Below, piece after piece: positions 16,735-27,731 of a stretch of DNA of 64,000 nucleotides. The translations under genes and the position numbers were made by a program. The notes beneath the pieces were generated by a model. It saw only the letters and a list, made by a program, of their open reading frames with translations. It had not been told where the DNA came from and made no database searches. The DNA lies in contig NZ_LR026978.1 of NCBI RefSeq assembly GCF_900604315.1, forward strand, positions 1,007,063 to 1,071,062, in the 5' to 3' direction. The stretch is from [Erwinia] mediterraneensis (lineage in GTDB: Bacteria > Pseudomonadota > Gammaproteobacteria > Enterobacterales > Enterobacteriaceae). How positions within the stretch are numbered: position 1 is the stretch's first letter; every line of letters starts with the position of its first letter.

Positions 16735-17184
16735 ATGGCTGCCTACGCCTCCACACTGATACTGGTGTGCCTCGCTATTCTGAGCTATTTCGTACATAAC
16801 AATGCCGTCACTATTTCCATCGTGGTGCTGTTACTGATCAAGATCACGCCGCTGGCGCAGTTTTTTCCCTATATAGAAAAGCAGGGCATTATGCTGGGGA
16901 TCATTCTGTTGACCATTGCGGTAATGGCACCGCTGGCCAGCGGTAGCATGCCCGCCTCCGCCTTGCTGAAATCCTTTACTGACTGGAAATCGCTGCTGGC
17001 TATCGCGGTGGGGATTTTTGTCACCTGGCTTGGCGGCCGTGGGGTGAATCTGATGAGCAGCCAGCCGTCGGTGATCGGGGGTTTGCTGGTTGGCACTATT
17101 ATTGGCGTTGCGCTGTTCCGCGGCGTACCGGTCGGGCCGCTGATTGCCGCCGGCATTGTCTCCCTGTTCGTGACGCAAAAATGA
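16735..17184 (+). CDS. DUF441/UPF0756 family membrane protein (YeaL-like)
   Basis: A 149-residue inner-membrane protein with four or five hydrophobic helices (about 4-22, 26-46, 51-72, 80-100 and 112-135). I start at ATG 16735, preceded by GGGAGAT, because this gives the family length of about 148; an upstream in-frame start at 16624 would add a polar tail with no ribosome site. Function unknown. In E. coli the homologue lies elsewhere on the chromosome. The 247 bp between the chemoreceptor gene and this one shows no other gene. Confidence 0.88.
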   Translation: MAAYASTLILVCLAILSYFVHNNAVTISIVVLLLIKITPLAQFFPYIEKQGIMLGIILLTIAVMAPLASGSMPASALLKSFTDWKSLLAIAVGIFVTWLGGRGVNLMSSQPSVIGGLLVGTIIGVALFRGVPVGPLIAAGIVSLFVTQK

Positions 17185-17218
17185 GTGCCGGGGAGCATTC
17201 CGAAAGGCCAAAAAGAGG

Positions 17219-17247
17219 GCATACTTTCAGAGTCAGTTGGCTATAAT
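17219..17247 (+). promoter_or_regulatory. Probable ppa promoter
   Basis: A consensus TATAAT at 17242-17247 lies 38 bases upstream of the ppa start codon. The -35 region at 17219-17224 is weak. Confidence 0.5.
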
Positions 17248-17285
17248 AGCCGTCACTCAACTTACGACTAGTGAAGGAATAACAG

Positions 17286-17816
17286 ATGAGTTTGAACCAG
17301 GTGCCTGCAGGTAAAGAGCTGCCAGAAGATATTTACGTCATCATTGAGATCCCGGCCAACGCCGATCCGATCAAATATGAAGTCGATAAAGAGTCTGGCG
17401 CCCTGTTTGTAGACCGCTTTATGTCTACCGCCATGTTCTACCCGTGCAACTACGGCTACGTTAACAACACCCTTTCTCTGGATGGGGATCCGGTTGACGT
17501 GCTGGTTCCAACCCCGTATCCGCTGCAGCCCGGCTCCGTTATTCGTTGCCGTCCGGTTGGCGTACTGAAAATGACCGATGAGTCTGGTGAAGACGCCAAA
17601 GTCGTTGCCGTACCGCACACCAAACTCTCCAAAGAGTACGATCACGTGAAAGACGTGAACGATTTGCCAGAGCTGCTGCGCGCCCAGATCACCCATTTCT
17701 TTGAGCACTATAAAGATCTGGAAAAAGGCAAGTGGGTTAAAGTGGATGGCTGGGATAATGCTGAAGCTGCTAAAGCGGAAATCATTTCCTCTTTCGAGCG
17801 CGCTCAAAAGAAATAA
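17286..17816 (+). CDS. ppa: Ppa, inorganic pyrophosphatase
   Basis: A 176-residue family I pyrophosphatase, the usual length. It hydrolyses PPi to two phosphates with Mg2+ and so drives biosynthesis. The signature DGDPVDVLV and the Asp- and Lys-rich active-site segments ([15 protein letters not shown]) are intact. Soluble and cytoplasmic, expected to be hexameric. A strong terminator follows. Confidence 0.98.
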   Translation: MSLNQVPAGKELPEDIYVIIEIPANADPIKYEVDKESGALFVDRFMSTAMFYPCNYGYVNNTLSLDGDPVDVLVPTPYPLQPGSVIRCRPVGVLKMTDESGEDAKVVAVPHTKLSKEYDHVKDVNDLPELLRAQITHFFEHYKDLEKGKWVKVDGWDNAEAAKAEIISSFERAQKK

Positions 17817-17832
17817 TTTTTTCGCCGCCGCA

Positions 17833-17866
17833 TAAAAAAACACCGTCCACTGGACGGTGTTTTTAT
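17833..17866. terminator. Bidirectional terminator between ppa and ytfP
   Basis: ACACCGTCCA (17840-17849) pairs with TGGACGGTGT (17851-17860). An A run to the left and a T run to the right give a U tail on both strands, as expected between convergent genes. Confidence 0.85.
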
Positions 17867-18211
17867 TTATGCTTCGTCACGCCGCACCCAGTCGCCGTTC
17901 ACAATGCGCTGACAACCTGCCACAGAGCGTTGATAAACATACAGCCAGGCGCTGCCGTAAGGCGTGGGTATCAGCTGCCGCTTATACTCATCCCCCCGGG
18001 TACGTAGCGCATCGAGTTCGGCCAGGGTGGAGGCATCGATACGATATACCTCACAGTAAACCTGACCATCCCCCGCGATCACGCCGGGATAGAGCCCCAG
18101 ATTGTAAAGCTCATAGCCCTCAATCTGATGGTCCCCTAACCATTGCGCGTTGGTCATCCAGTGACTGTTTCCCTGCTTGCGCCGTAAAGTGCCATAAACG
18201 ATTATTCGCAT
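17867..18211 (-). CDS. ytfP: YtfP, gamma-glutamylcyclotransferase-fold protein
   Basis: A 114-residue member of the GGCT-like/AIG2 fold. The substrate-loop motif YGTLR is at residues 6-10 and the likely catalytic Glu lies in RTRGDEYKRQ. The biological substrate of bacterial YtfP is not established. The gene starts two bases after the tamB stop on the same strand, so it is the last gene of the tamA-tamB-ytfP operon, as in E. coli. Confidence 0.93.
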   Translation of the reverse strand: MRIIVYGTLRRKQGNSHWMTNAQWLGDHQIEGYELYNLGLYPGVIAGDGQVYCEVYRIDASTLAELDALRTRGDEYKRQLIPTPYGSAWLYVYQRSVAGCQRIVNGDWVRRDEA

Positions 18212-18213
18212 TG

Positions 18214-21200
18214 CTAAAACTCAAACTGATAAAGCAAGTCAAGAGCCTGATCCACGCCGGATACGGCTTCCAAATAGAGTTTGGGCATCAGGCGATAACG
18301 CAAGGTTAAGGTCGCCAGTGAATCAAATATGCCAACACCATATTTTACTTGTAGACCCGGCAGCACATAGCCACTGACCTGCACCTGCTGACTGTCGCCA
18401 ACGCCGGTGGTATCCAGGGCCAGATTACTGACGCCAAAAGTCTCCCCGATTTTACCCACAACCTGACCACTTTGTGCAACCCCCAGACCCACCAATGCTG
18501 AAGTCAGGGCGTTACTGTCGCCGTCGGTATTCAGTCCCTGGCCGCGCAGCAGGTAGGAAAGCGCTTCCTGCTGCGACATCGCCGGATCGGAGAAGACCTC
18601 GACCTTCGGCTCATCCGCCAGCCCGGTGACGCGCAGCCCGGCGGTGACGCCATCCTCGGTGGCATCCGGGTTACGAATCGCCTCCAGGTTAACATAAGGC
18701 TGGTCCGGCGGCCCGGCAAATTGCAGCTCGCCTTTGCGCACGAGCAGATCCTGACCATAAGCTTTAAAGCTGCCCGACGGAATATTGATTTGTCCGTTCA
18801 GGCCCAGACCGGTTTTATCCTGCACCAGCTTCAGGTCGCCATTCAGGCGCGCTTTCAACCCAAAGGCCGAGAGACGCACATTATTACCCACATGGATCAC
18901 CAGATTGCTGTTGATCGGAATGCCCGCGGTTTTCGGCGCAACCGGCTTCAGATTTTTATCCAGCATCACCTCATCGGACGAAACGCCCACCGCGCTCTCC
19001 GGCACCTCCTGGACAATAATACGGCCCCAGGGAATGTCGACGCTGCCGTCGAGGTTAAAAGCGGCTGGCGAGGCTTCAAACACCAGATCGGGCGACACAT
19101 CCATGCGCACCATCGGCGGCACGGTCACCCGTACCCGACTGCCCTGCGCCGCAATACGCGCCCGCCAGTTATCGAGCTGGCTCCAGTCGGCATTGCCGTT
19201 CAGATTGATACTGCCCTGGGCCGTTTGGATCGCGCCGTTAAGCGTGGAGCTCATGCCGTTAAAGGCCACATTAAGGTTAGCGGCGGTCAGCTCGACCGGC
19301 ATAAAGCTGCCCTCAACATCCACATCCCGTAATCCCAGTTGACCAAACACCTGCGGCTGCTTCAGGTTGCCGCCAAGACGCAGCGTGCTGTTCAGGTTGC
19401 CCTGAATGCTTTCCCCCTGCATCAGCGCCGGGTTAAGCAGCGCCAGCGAAATATTGCGGATATTAACGTTCCCTCCCAGCGTACGCCGGTTAGCAGGATC
19501 GTTAATCTGTACGTTGCCATCCAGCTGCCCGTTATTGACGAGGCGAATCAGCCAGTTCAGCTGCGCGCGGCCATTATCCAGCGCGGCATTCAGATTCAGG
19601 GTGCTGAAGGCGATCGGCAGCGGGTTGCCCTGCACATCCTGCGTCACCTTCACCCCATTACCTTTCAGCGCCACTTTACCGGTGGGCAGCTTGCCGTCGG
19701 CGGTCCAGTTGACATTAGCATCTCCGCTGAAGACGCCGCTCAGCTGCGTGGCGTCAGTCAGGAAGGGCTTCAGCATGGCCAGATCAAAACGGTTCAGCAC
19801 CACACGGGCATGGCCGCTTGGGCCTGCTTCAATGGGCTGCGGCACGCACAGCTCAGCGTCTGGATTACGCCAGCAGTGCGTGCCGATGGTTGCGGTCTGT
19901 CTGGCATTGAGATAATCAATCGACATGGCCCGCGTCAGGCGCCATTCGCCTACTGGCGTGTCGAAACGCGTATCGCGCAGCGCGCCCTGCCAGTGCTGAG
20001 TGGCGCGATCGAAACTGCCGTTCAGCGTCAGCTGACCAGAGACCGGATCGCCCTGCACGTTCAGATTCAGCTGATGCTGTTTTTCATTGCCGTCGGCGTT
20101 AAGGGTCAGCAGCCCGACGCTCAGCGCATCCTGCTTCAGCTGCTCAATACGCAACGCCAGCTTGCCGGCGATCGTCTCGCCCGAGCTGACATCCCCCTTC
20201 AGCGAGACCCGGCGAATGCGCAACTGCTGCCAGCGCAGCGCCCTGGCAGTGACATCCGCCAGCAGCTGCGGTGCCTGCAGCGTGCCGCGCGCCCTGATGG
20301 TGCCTTGCGCCACGCCGCCCAGTCCGGGCAAGGCGTTGTCGAGATGAGGCGCGTCAATAGTGGCGTCCAGGTTCAGTTTGTCGCCCAGCGCCCCTTTGAC
20401 ATCAATGTTGTTACGTCCCAGCACCAGGCGAATGCCCGGGATATCCCACTGGTTGTAGCTGTTGCCATACAGCGAACCCTGGGCGCTGACCGCATTCTGC
20501 TTCACGTTGCCCTTCAGCTGCAGCTCCGGCACCCGCATCTGCCAGCTGCCGCCATACAGGCTGCCGCGCGTGGTGATCTTGCCGTCCAGCTTTGCCGGCC
20601 AGTCAGGGTACTGTTTTGCGGTATTGATCCCCGCCAGCGTCAGCTCGCTGTGCCAGCTGATCGCCTTGCTCCAGTCCAGCAGCGCCGTCAGATCAATATT
20701 GCCCTGCAGCGTGCCGACGCGCAGCTTATCGAGATTAAACTGTTCAACGTTTCCTTTACCGTCCAGCGTAATGGCCGCAGGCGGCACCGACTCCCCTTTC
20801 ACCGCCGTGCGCAACGACATCGCGTAATCGGTCGCTTTGCCGCTGAAGCGGAAATCGAGATTATCCGCCTGATACGCCACCGGGCCGCTGAGCGGCCAGC
20901 GCAGCTGCGGACTGGTCAGCGTGAGGTCGAGCGGCAGCCCGGCTACGGCAGGCTGCGCCGCTGCTGCCAGCTGCGCCTGCACCGGTCCGGAGAGATTAAG
21001 CGCCAGCGTCATCTCATCGCGCATCGCCCCGCCCAGCGTCATTTTGATCTTCTCCCCTTTAATGGGGTCAACATTCAGCGCGCCATTCAGGGTAAAGTTC
21101 AGCGGCCAGTTGTCCGCCAACCTCGCCTCGCCGCTGGCATTTAACAGGCCTTGCGCCGCGTCGATATCCAGCGTTTGCAGCTGCAGCAGACGATCCCGGG

Positions 21201-21984
21201 TTCTGGCCTTCAGCAGCAGGCGATTGATAGCAATATCGGTATCGCCGGTAATACGCAGTTGCTCACCCAGTATCTCCTGCACCTCGATATCCAGCGGCAG
21301 GCGAAAATCGGGCAGTTCAGGCAGCAGCGGTCTGGCGAACATCGCCTGCAGAGTTTCACCCAGCGGCTTCTCCTCCGGTTGTGGCTGCTGCACCTTCGGC
21401 TGCACCACCTCTTCATTCGCCACCTCCGCCGCTTTCGGCAACGCGACCAGCAGGCTCTGAATATGCGTTGGCGTCAGCTGCAGCGCGCGATCCTGCCATT
21501 GCAGGCCGCTGGTGAAATCCAGCAGCGAGATCGCCGTATCGTCCACTTTGACGTTGATGTTGTGCAGCGCAATACGACGCAGCGTGATGGGATAAGGGGT
21601 GCTGAGATCGCCAGCGCTTTCTTCTTCTTCCGGCGCGGCTTCGCTGGCAGGTGCCATTTTGCTGCTGTCCACCACCACGCTGACATCACGTAAGCTGATA
21701 TCGTTGACACAGACGGCGGAGTGCAGCAGGCAGCCGGTATCCAGCGCCAGGCGGAACTCCCCGGCGTTGACGCTGACGCCCGCCATATCGTAGCGCAATC
21801 CGCCCAGTTTCAGATTACGCCAGCCCCCTTCAACCTGAGCGATAGAGAGCCCGGGCACCCAGCGCGACGCTCCGTTCAGCAACAGATGCAGACCCGGCGT
21901 GGTACCCACCAGAAAGAGGATGCCGCCCAGCAGCAGCACGAAAAAAATCAGAATCCCGATCAGGACCTTTTTCCACAGCTTCAT
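18214..21984 (-). CDS. tamB: TamB, inner-membrane-anchored component of the TAM complex
   Basis: A 1256-residue AsmA-like bridging protein, matching the E. coli length closely. One N-terminal membrane anchor (about 7-28, [20 protein letters not shown]) is followed by a long beta-rich periplasmic body and the C-terminal DUF490 domain, ending LYQFEF with a terminal Phe like an outer-membrane protein. It works with TamA in outer-membrane assembly and in moving phospholipids between the membranes. The start codon overlaps the tamA stop by four bases (ATGA). Large open frames on the opposite strand are by-products of GC-rich coding. Confidence 0.97.
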   Translation of the reverse strand: MKLWKKVLIGILIFFVLLLGGILFLVGTTPGLHLLLNGASRWVPGLSIAQVEGGWRNLKLGGLRYDMAGVSVNAGEFRLALDTGCLLHSAVCVNDISLRDVSVVVDSSKMAPASEAAPEEEESAGDLSTPYPITLRRIALHNINVKVDDTAISLLDFTSGLQWQDRALQLTPTHIQSLLVALPKAAEVANEEVVQPKVQQPQPEEKPLGETLQAMFARPLLPELPDFRLPLDIEVQEILGEQLRITGDTDIAINRLLLKARTRDRLLQLQTLDIDAAQGLLNASGEARLADNWPLNFTLNGALNVDPIKGEKIKMTLGGAMRDEMTLALNLSGPVQAQLAAAAQPAVAGLPLDLTLTSPQLRWPLSGPVAYQADNLDFRFSGKATDYAMSLRTAVKGESVPPAAITLDGKGNVEQFNLDKLRVGTLQGNIDLTALLDWSKAISWHSELTLAGINTAKQYPDWPAKLDGKITTRGSLYGGSWQMRVPELQLKGNVKQNAVSAQGSLYGNSYNQWDIPGIRLVLGRNNIDVKGALGDKLNLDATIDAPHLDNALPGLGGVAQGTIRARGTLQAPQLLADVTARALRWQQLRIRRVSLKGDVSSGETIAGKLALRIEQLKQDALSVGLLTLNADGNEKQHQLNLNVQGDPVSGQLTLNGSFDRATQHWQGALRDTRFDTPVGEWRLTRAMSIDYLNARQTATIGTHCWRNPDAELCVPQPIEAGPSGHARVVLNRFDLAMLKPFLTDATQLSGVFSGDANVNWTADGKLPTGKVALKGNGVKVTQDVQGNPLPIAFSTLNLNAALDNGRAQLNWLIRLVNNGQLDGNVQINDPANRRTLGGNVNIRNISLALLNPALMQGESIQGNLNSTLRLGGNLKQPQVFGQLGLRDVDVEGSFMPVELTAANLNVAFNGMSSTLNGAIQTAQGSINLNGNADWSQLDNWRARIAAQGSRVRVTVPPMVRMDVSPDLVFEASPAAFNLDGSVDIPWGRIIVQEVPESAVGVSSDEVMLDKNLKPVAPKTAGIPINSNLVIHVGNNVRLSAFGLKARLNGDLKLVQDKTGLGLNGQINIPSGSFKAYGQDLLVRKGELQFAGPPDQPYVNLEAIRNPDATEDGVTAGLRVTGLADEPKVEVFSDPAMSQQEALSYLLRGQGLNTDGDSNALTSALVGLGVAQSGQVVGKIGETFGVSNLALDTTGVGDSQQVQVSGYVLPGLQVKYGVGIFDSLATLTLRYRLMPKLYLEAVSGVDQALDLLYQFEF

Positions 21985-23720
21985 AGTTCAGGCCCCAGTC
22001 CAACATAAAATTGCAACCCGTGCTCCTTGTCATCGCCAATGGGGCGGGCAATATCCAGCTTAATCGGGCCAACCGGCGACGCCCAGCGTACGCCGACACC
22101 AGCCCCGGTCTTGAAATTGCTCTGTTTGATATCATTCACCGCTTCACCCGAATCGACAAACACTGCGCCCCACCATTTGCCGCTCACGTTGTACTGATAC
22201 TCCAGCGAGCCGGTCGCCAGTTTGGAGGCGCCGGTGAGTTTGCCCTCTTCGTCGCGTGGCGAGACCTCTTTGTAGCCATAACCGCGAATGCTGCGGTCGC
22301 CACCGGCAAAGAAGCGCAGATCCGGTGGCACCCGCTCGAAATCGTTGGTTTCGATCCAGCCGAGATTGCCGCGCGCCACAAAACGGTGCTTATCCGCAAG
22401 GGTACGGATCCAGACGTTTTGCGCCTGCAGGATCATAAAGTCGACATCGGAGCCCCAGGTGGTATCAGATACATCAATGGAGTAGCGTTGCGAATCGCCC
22501 CAGGTTGGCATCAGGCCACCGCGTGAACGGGTACGGTTTACGCTGACGCCCGGGTAGAGCAGCATGGTGGTGTTGGTCACGCTGCCCTGGGTAAAGTGAT
22601 CGAGACTCCAGCGCAGGTTGATCGCTTTCTGCCAGCCGCTGCTGTTATCCCAGTAACGCGACACCGCCAGGGTGGTGGAATCCGATTTGGTATCGTTAAG
22701 ATCAGTGCGTTTCAGGCCGCCCTGCAGCAGATAATATTGCTCCAGCGGGCTTTTCAGCAGCGGTACTTTGTAGCTGAGATCGAGCTGCTGCTCCGGCGCG
22801 GAAATATAGGCGCTGGCAGCCAGGCTATGGCCGCGATCGTTCACCCACGGTTTTTTCCAGGTAGTTTTCAGACGCGGGCCGACATCGGTCGAATAGCCCA
22901 CCCCGGTTTCAATGGTGTTTTCAGTTCGCGGGGAGACCACCGCGCTGAGCGGTAGCACTTTGGTTTGCCGCCCCTGCTCAAATTCCGGCGCCACCACCAC
23001 GGAATTAAACCAGCCAGTGGCGGAGAGCCGCCGGTTGAGTTCCGCCAGCTCACGCGAGCTGTATTTTTCGCCCTTCTCAAACGGCACCAGATTCTGCAAA
23101 TACTCTTCGCGAATCTGTGATCCCTGAAAGCTGACGTCGCCAAAGCGGTAGCGCGGCCCGCTGTCATAATCAATGTCCCAGAACGCTTCGCGCCGCTCCA
23201 CCGACACGCCAAGCTGGCTGGTTTTAAAATCACCGTCAAAGTAGCCGTTACGCAGCGCCAGGTTTGAGAAGCCATTTTTAAATTTGCTGTAGTCACCATG
23301 GTTAAGCTGGCTCCCCACCGCGGGTCGTCCCTGCTTAACCCACTCCTGATAGTCAGGATCGTCCCGCGCCTCGCCGCGTACCACAATGGTGCTGCCGCCA
23401 ATTTTCACCGGCGGTCCGGGAGTGACGCGGGCGATCAGCACCGGACGGCCGCCAGCAGCAGGGGCCGGACGCGATTCAAAATCGATATCAGGCTCATAGT
23501 AGCCCAGCGCACGTAATCCCTCTTTTATCGCCTCCGACACCCGGGCACGGAAACGCCCATCGTTCGAAACCTCATCGCTGCCAATGGTGGACAGACGTGC
23601 CCTGACATTTTTCTGTACGTCCCCGGTCAGGCCTTCCAGCTGCAATCGCACGGTTGCGGCCTGCACAACAGGCGCGGCGACAAGAAGGCTGACCATGCAA
23701 TAGAGATGAAATCGTGGCAC
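21981..23720 (-). CDS. tamA: TamA, Omp85-family outer-membrane component of the TAM complex
   Basis: A 579-residue protein with a signal peptide (about 1-21, cleavage near VQA-ATVRLQ), three POTRA domains (about 22-265) and a 16-strand Omp85 barrel. [14 protein letters not shown] matches the conserved L6-loop region, and a final beta-strand ends YVGLGPEL. It partners TamB. In E. coli msrA is divergent from tamA; here no methionine sulfoxide reductase gene is present before ytfL. The intervening 491 bp holds only the ytfL promoter region and no credible gene. Confidence 0.96.
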   Translation of the reverse strand: MPRFHLYCMVSLLVAAPVVQAATVRLQLEGLTGDVQKNVRARLSTIGSDEVSNDGRFRARVSEAIKEGLRALGYYEPDIDFESRPAPAAGGRPVLIARVTPGPPVKIGGSTIVVRGEARDDPDYQEWVKQGRPAVGSQLNHGDYSKFKNGFSNLALRNGYFDGDFKTSQLGVSVERREAFWDIDYDSGPRYRFGDVSFQGSQIREEYLQNLVPFEKGEKYSSRELAELNRRLSATGWFNSVVVAPEFEQGRQTKVLPLSAVVSPRTENTIETGVGYSTDVGPRLKTTWKKPWVNDRGHSLAASAYISAPEQQLDLSYKVPLLKSPLEQYYLLQGGLKRTDLNDTKSDSTTLAVSRYWDNSSGWQKAINLRWSLDHFTQGSVTNTTMLLYPGVSVNRTRSRGGLMPTWGDSQRYSIDVSDTTWGSDVDFMILQAQNVWIRTLADKHRFVARGNLGWIETNDFERVPPDLRFFAGGDRSIRGYGYKEVSPRDEEGKLTGASKLATGSLEYQYNVSGKWWGAVFVDSGEAVNDIKQSNFKTGAGVGVRWASPVGPIKLDIARPIGDDKEHGLQFYVGLGPEL

Positions 23721-24024
23721 ACTTACTCCCGTTAATCATATCTGCCTCTGTTCCCCAGGGCGTGAATCTTCTGTCAGTGCCCAGCCTCTCTCTGACGTCA
23801 CCAACAGCATAGCCGCACTTGCGCCCCGCAGGAGAGGTAATCGCAGGGCGACGGCCAAATCGTGACCCATTGTCAATAAATGCGGCGAGCGATACAACAA
23901 CGGAGCGGTTTTAGCGGAGGTGGATGTGTCGCACTCAGATTAATCCTGGCGTAGCGGTGGCTATGAAGTGCAATTTTTCAGCAATTCAGGCGCGGTTGCC
24001 CTCTGGCGGTGACAGGATGGCTGC

Positions 24025-24033
24025 TGCTATAAT
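24025..24033 (+). promoter_or_regulatory. Extended -10 promoter candidate for ytfL
   Basis: TGCTATAAT is an exact extended -10 element lying 179 bases upstream of the ytfL start. No good -35 hexamer is visible, which extended -10 promoters can tolerate. Confidence 0.4.
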
Positions 24034-24211
24034 CAGCCACCACAGGCCTTGCGCCTGGCTTCATTTCTGCCCCGACATCAATCAACCTTGTCGAATTGGC
24101 GCAGACATTTTTGGCACGGATAGCCTGTTCGACTGGTGAGCACAGATATGTGCACTCTTTCCCGCGCTGCCCAGGCCAAAAATGACAAGTGTATAAACCT
24201 ACGGATGTTTT

Positions 24212-25534
24212 ATGTTAGATAGCTTGCTTGTCATTATATTGCTGATCGTAATCAGCGCCTTTTTCTCTCTTTCGGAAATTTCGCTTGCTGCTGCACGCAA
24301 AATCAAACTGAAGCTGCTGGCTGACCAGGGCAATATTAACGCGCAGCGCGTGCTGAAGATGCAGGAAACTCCCGGCACCTTCTTTACCGTGGTGCAGATT
24401 GGTCTCAATGCCGTAGCGATTCTTGGCGGTATCGTAGGCGATGCGGCCTTTTCGCCCGCTTTCAGCCGCCTGTTTCAACGCTTTATGGAGCCGGAACTGG
24501 CTGACCAGCTCAGTTTCATCTGCTCATTTACCATCGTCACCAGCCTGTTTATTCTTTTTGCCGATCTGACGCCCAAACGTATCGGTATGATCGCGCCAGA
24601 AACCATTGCGCTACGCATCATCAACCCGATGCGCTTTTGCCTGCTGGTTTTCCGTCCGCTGGTCTGGCTGTTCAACGGCATGGCGAACAACTTCTTCCGC
24701 ATCTTCAATATCCCGATGGTGCGCAAAGATGATATCACCTCAGACGATATTTATGCGGTGGTGGAAGCGGGCGCGCTGGCGGGCGTGTTGCGTAAGCAGG
24801 AACATGAGCTGATCGAGAACGTGTTTGAGCTGGAATCCCGTACCGTCCCCTCTTCCATGACCTCGCGTGAAAATATTATCTGGTTTGATCTGCACGAAGA
24901 TGAGCTCAGCCTGAAAACCAAAATCGCTGAACATCCGCACTCCAAATTCCTGGTTTGCGACGGCGATATTGACCATATTGTGGGCTATGTCGACTCGAAA
25001 GAGTTACTGCTGCGCGTGCTGGGCAATCAGAGCATGGCGCTGAACAGCGGCGTGCAGATCCGTTCGGCGCTGATCGTGCCTGATACCCTGACATTGTCAG
25101 AGGCGCTGGAAAGTTTCAAAACCGCGGGCGAAGACTTTGCAGTGATCATGAACGAATATGCGCTGGTGGTAGGGATTATCACCCTGAACGATGTGATGAC
25201 GACCCTGATGGGCGATCTGGTCGGCCAGGGGCTGGAAGAGCAGATCGTCGCGCGTGATGAGAACTCCTGGCTGGTGGAAGGCGGCACGCCGATTGATGAC
25301 GTGATGCGCGTACTGGATATTGACGACTTCCCTCAGTCCGGCAACTACGAGACTATCGGCGGCTTTATGATGTATATGCTGCGCAAAATTCCGAAGCGTA
25401 CCGACTTCGTGAAGTTTTCCGGCTACAAGTTTGAGGTGGTCGATATTGACAGTTATCGCATCGACCAGTTGCTGGTGACGCGTATTGATGAACGTCCGCC
25501 GGTGCTGAACGTAACCAAAACCCCGGAAGAGTAA
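24212..25534 (+). CDS. ytfL: YtfL, CNNM/CorC-type membrane protein with CBS pair
   Basis: A 440-residue inner-membrane protein. The N-terminal DUF21 (CNNM) transmembrane domain covers about 1-190, followed by a CBS-domain pair (about 205-330) and a CorC_HlyC domain (about 345-430). Such proteins are linked to Mg2+/Co2+ export or to tolerance of cytoplasmic stress; E. coli YtfL has been connected with polyamine export. The older name 'hemolysin' is misleading. It is convergent with ytfK and separated from it by a strong terminator. Confidence 0.93.
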   Translation: MLDSLLVIILLIVISAFFSLSEISLAAARKIKLKLLADQGNINAQRVLKMQETPGTFFTVVQIGLNAVAILGGIVGDAAFSPAFSRLFQRFMEPELADQLSFICSFTIVTSLFILFADLTPKRIGMIAPETIALRIINPMRFCLLVFRPLVWLFNGMANNFFRIFNIPMVRKDDITSDDIYAVVEAGALAGVLRKQEHELIENVFELESRTVPSSMTSRENIIWFDLHEDELSLKTKIAEHPHSKFLVCDGDIDHIVGYVDSKELLLRVLGNQSMALNSGVQIRSALIVPDTLTLSEALESFKTAGEDFAVIMNEYALVVGIITLNDVMTTLMGDLVGQGLEEQIVARDENSWLVEGGTPIDDVMRVLDIDDFPQSGNYETIGGFMMYMLRKIPKRTDFVKFSGYKFEVVDIDSYRIDQLLVTRIDERPPVLNVTKTPEE

Positions 25535-25540
25535 CGTTCA

Positions 25541-25564
25541 AGGGCGCCGTCGGCGCCCTTTTTC
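25541..25564 (+). terminator. Terminator after ytfL
   Basis: AGGGCGCC-GT-CGGCGCCCT forms a compact GC-rich stem followed by a T run (25559-25563). Confidence 0.85.
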
Positions 25565-25771
25565 TTAACGATATTCCATTTGCAAACGCAACACCTGGCG
25601 GTTGATTTCTGACATTACGCTCAGATGCTGTTTGTCCTTCACGCGCGGGATCAGCACTTTACCTTTATCAAATTCAAATGCACCCACATCCTTGATATAC
25701 AACCTTCCTCGAAACAGCGTTTTTACATATTTCGCAATTTGCAGCGGATTATAGCGCTGGAAGATTTTCAT
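25565..25771 (-). CDS. ytfK: YtfK, small stress-response protein (DUF1107)
   Basis: A 68-residue basic cytoplasmic protein, [18 protein letters not shown] onward, the same length as E. coli YtfK. In E. coli YtfK binds SpoT and tilts it toward (p)ppGpp synthesis during phosphate or fatty-acid starvation. It is convergent with ytfL. The 314 bp upstream, shared with the divergent ytfJ, contains no other gene. A TTGACA at about 25906 on the plus strand could be the -35 of ytfJ, but no convincing -10 follows. Confidence 0.93.
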   Translation of the reverse strand: MKIFQRYNPLQIAKYVKTLFRGRLYIKDVGAFEFDKGKVLIPRVKDKQHLSVMSEINRQVLRLQMEYR

Positions 25772-26085
25772 TGTTCTAACTCCTGTACAGTTTCAGTACG
25801 CTCCGCCGTGGCCAAAAGGGTACGGACTGCTGAAGCGCAAAGTGCGGATAAAACTATAGAACATCCTTTTCTGGCAATGTTCCGAAAAATGAATTTTTTT
25901 ACTGAATTGACACTTCGTTACCGGAGACTGTGTTAACCGGCTCACATAATGCAGTATAAACCTTTGCTCGTTACAGAATTGTGTCAGTAGTAACAAAAGC
26001 TTCACATCGTCCGGACAGGGTGATTATTTCTGTTTTATATTGCAGAAACATGACCATCTGGTCTGATCACTTCAGAGGAGCTGTT

Positions 26086-26643
26086 ATGCGGGGACATCAT
26101 TTTCTTGCTGCGCTGGTCATGCTGGTGCCAGCCATCGCTTTCTCTCACGCGTTTATACCCGGAGAGCGGGTGCCAGCCATCGGTGTGGCGGATAAAGGTG
26201 AATTACTCTATCAACAGGATAAATTCAGCTATCAGAGCTGGAACAGCGCTCAGCTGCCCGGCAAGGTGCGGGTCATCCAGCATATTGCCGGGCGTTCTTC
26301 AGCGAAAGAACAAAACGCGGCGCTGATTGAAGCGATTAAAGCGGCGGACCTGCCGCGCGAACGCTACCAGACCACCACCCTTGTTAACACCGACGATGCG
26401 CTTCCCGGCACCGGCATGTTTGTACGCAGCAGTATTGAAAATAACAAGCGCCAGTATCCCTGGTCACAATTTATCGTCGACAGCAAAGGCAATGCGAAAC
26501 ACGCCTGGCAACTCGCTGACGGCGGCTCAGCCATCGTTGTGCTGGATAACACCGGGCGCGTGCGGTTTGCCAAAGATGGCGCTCTGACGCAGCAGGAAGT
26601 GGCACAGGTCATCAGCTTACTGAAACAGCTGCTGCAACAGTAA
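26086..26643 (+). CDS. ytfJ: YtfJ, periplasmic thioredoxin-fold family protein
   Basis: A 185-residue protein with a clear signal peptide (MRGHHFLAALVMLVPAIAFS-HA), so periplasmic. I start at ATG 26086 because GAGGAG lies six bases upstream and the length then matches E. coli YtfJ. The family has a thioredoxin-like fold but no CxxC motif is seen here, so a redox role is unlikely; function is unknown. Between it and cysQ lies a nine-base GGCGGGCGG/CCGCCCGCC hairpin (26657-26683) without a T run. Confidence 0.9.
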   Translation: MRGHHFLAALVMLVPAIAFSHAFIPGERVPAIGVADKGELLYQQDKFSYQSWNSAQLPGKVRVIQHIAGRSSAKEQNAALIEAIKAADLPRERYQTTTLVNTDDALPGTGMFVRSSIENNKRQYPWSQFIVDSKGNAKHAWQLADGGSAIVVLDNTGRVRFAKDGALTQQEVAQVISLLKQLLQQ

Positions 26644-26689
26644 TGGAGAGAGGCGCGGCGGGCGGAAAAAATTCCCGCCCGCCTGATAA

Positions 26690-27436
26690 TCAGAAGATGG
26701 AGACGCGAAAGCCGGGGTTCAGGAAAGATTCACGCGGCGCGTAGTCCAGCGTTTTTCCCTTCCAGTCGGTGACATGGGCACCGGCAGCCAGCGCTACGGC
26801 GTGTCCGGCACCGGTATCCCAGATGTTGGTCGGCCCGAAGCGTGGGTAGAGTTGCGCTTTGCCCTCAGCCACCAGGCAGAACTTCAGGGAGGAGCCAATC
26901 GCCGTGGTCTGATGCTCACCCAGCTGATTAAGATACTCTTTTAATTCTTCATCAGATGCCGCATGGGAACGGCTAATCACCACCAGCAGCGGACGCGCGT
27001 CTGCGGCATGAATCCGCGCTTTCTGCCCGCCCTCCTCTTTCCAGGCTTTCCCTTCTGCAGCGGAGTACATTACGTCCAGTGCCGGGGCATACACCACACC
27101 CAGTACCGGCTTGCCATGCTCGATCAGAGCGATATTGACGGTAAACTCGCCGTTACGCTTGAGAAACTCTTTGGTGCCGTCCAGCGGATCCACCAGCCAG
27201 TAACGCTGCCAGTGCTGACGCACTTCCCAGGCAGGCGGATCCTCTTCTGATAACAGCGGCACATCGGGCGTCAGCTGCTTCAGTCCCTGCAGAATAATCT
27301 GGTGCGCCGCCAGATCGGCTGCGGTCACCGGTGAATCATCCGTTTTGTGAGAAACGTCAAGCGGAACCTCGCCATCATACACTTTCATAATGGCGTCGCC
27401 CGCCGCGCGTGCCAGTTGGCAAATTTGCTCTAACAT
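26690..27436 (-). CDS. cysQ: CysQ, 3'(2'),5'-bisphosphate nucleotidase
   Basis: A 248-residue Mg2+-dependent phosphatase of the inositol monophosphatase superfamily. It removes 3'-phosphoadenosine 5'-phosphate (PAP) made during sulfate assimilation. The metal motifs [15 protein letters not shown] and [15 protein letters not shown] are all intact. It faces away from cpdB across a 295 bp gap that shows no gene. Confidence 0.96.
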   Translation of the reverse strand: MLEQICQLARAAGDAIMKVYDGEVPLDVSHKTDDSPVTAADLAAHQIILQGLKQLTPDVPLLSEEDPPAWEVRQHWQRYWLVDPLDGTKEFLKRNGEFTVNIALIEHGKPVLGVVYAPALDVMYSAAEGKAWKEEGGQKARIHAADARPLLVVISRSHAASDEELKEYLNQLGEHQTTAIGSSLKFCLVAEGKAQLYPRFGPTNIWDTGAGHAVALAAGAHVTDWKGKTLDYAPRESFLNPGFRVSIF

Positions 27437-27731
27437 TTTTCACCTCTTTCTATGCCGATTCTGCGCACATTTGCGGCTGCATCAGCTCTATAAATTCTAG
27501 CAGCTTCATCGCTGCTGCCGGGAGACCGCTACTACACCGCGTATTCTTTTAATTATCAATACCATAGTTCTTGACCGGCCGCCATCTTTGCAGTTGTTGC
27601 CCTTGCGGCCAGCCACAGAGGCTGCCGCCAGGATATGATTTTTCCGATACGTATCACGTTTTCATCTGAGAAAACGTAACCCTTTTACATTATTTTGAGA
27701 GGCCAACCAGAAACAGATTCAGGAGAAAGGC

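Noticed and set aside
19339..21144. 601-codon open frame antisense to tamB
   Set aside because: It lies entirely inside the well-supported tamB gene, has a low-complexity Gln/Arg-rich translation and no ribosome site.
23924..24139. 71-codon frame between tamA and ytfL
   Set aside because: No ribosome site or recognisable domain, and it covers the extended -10 promoter candidate of ytfL.
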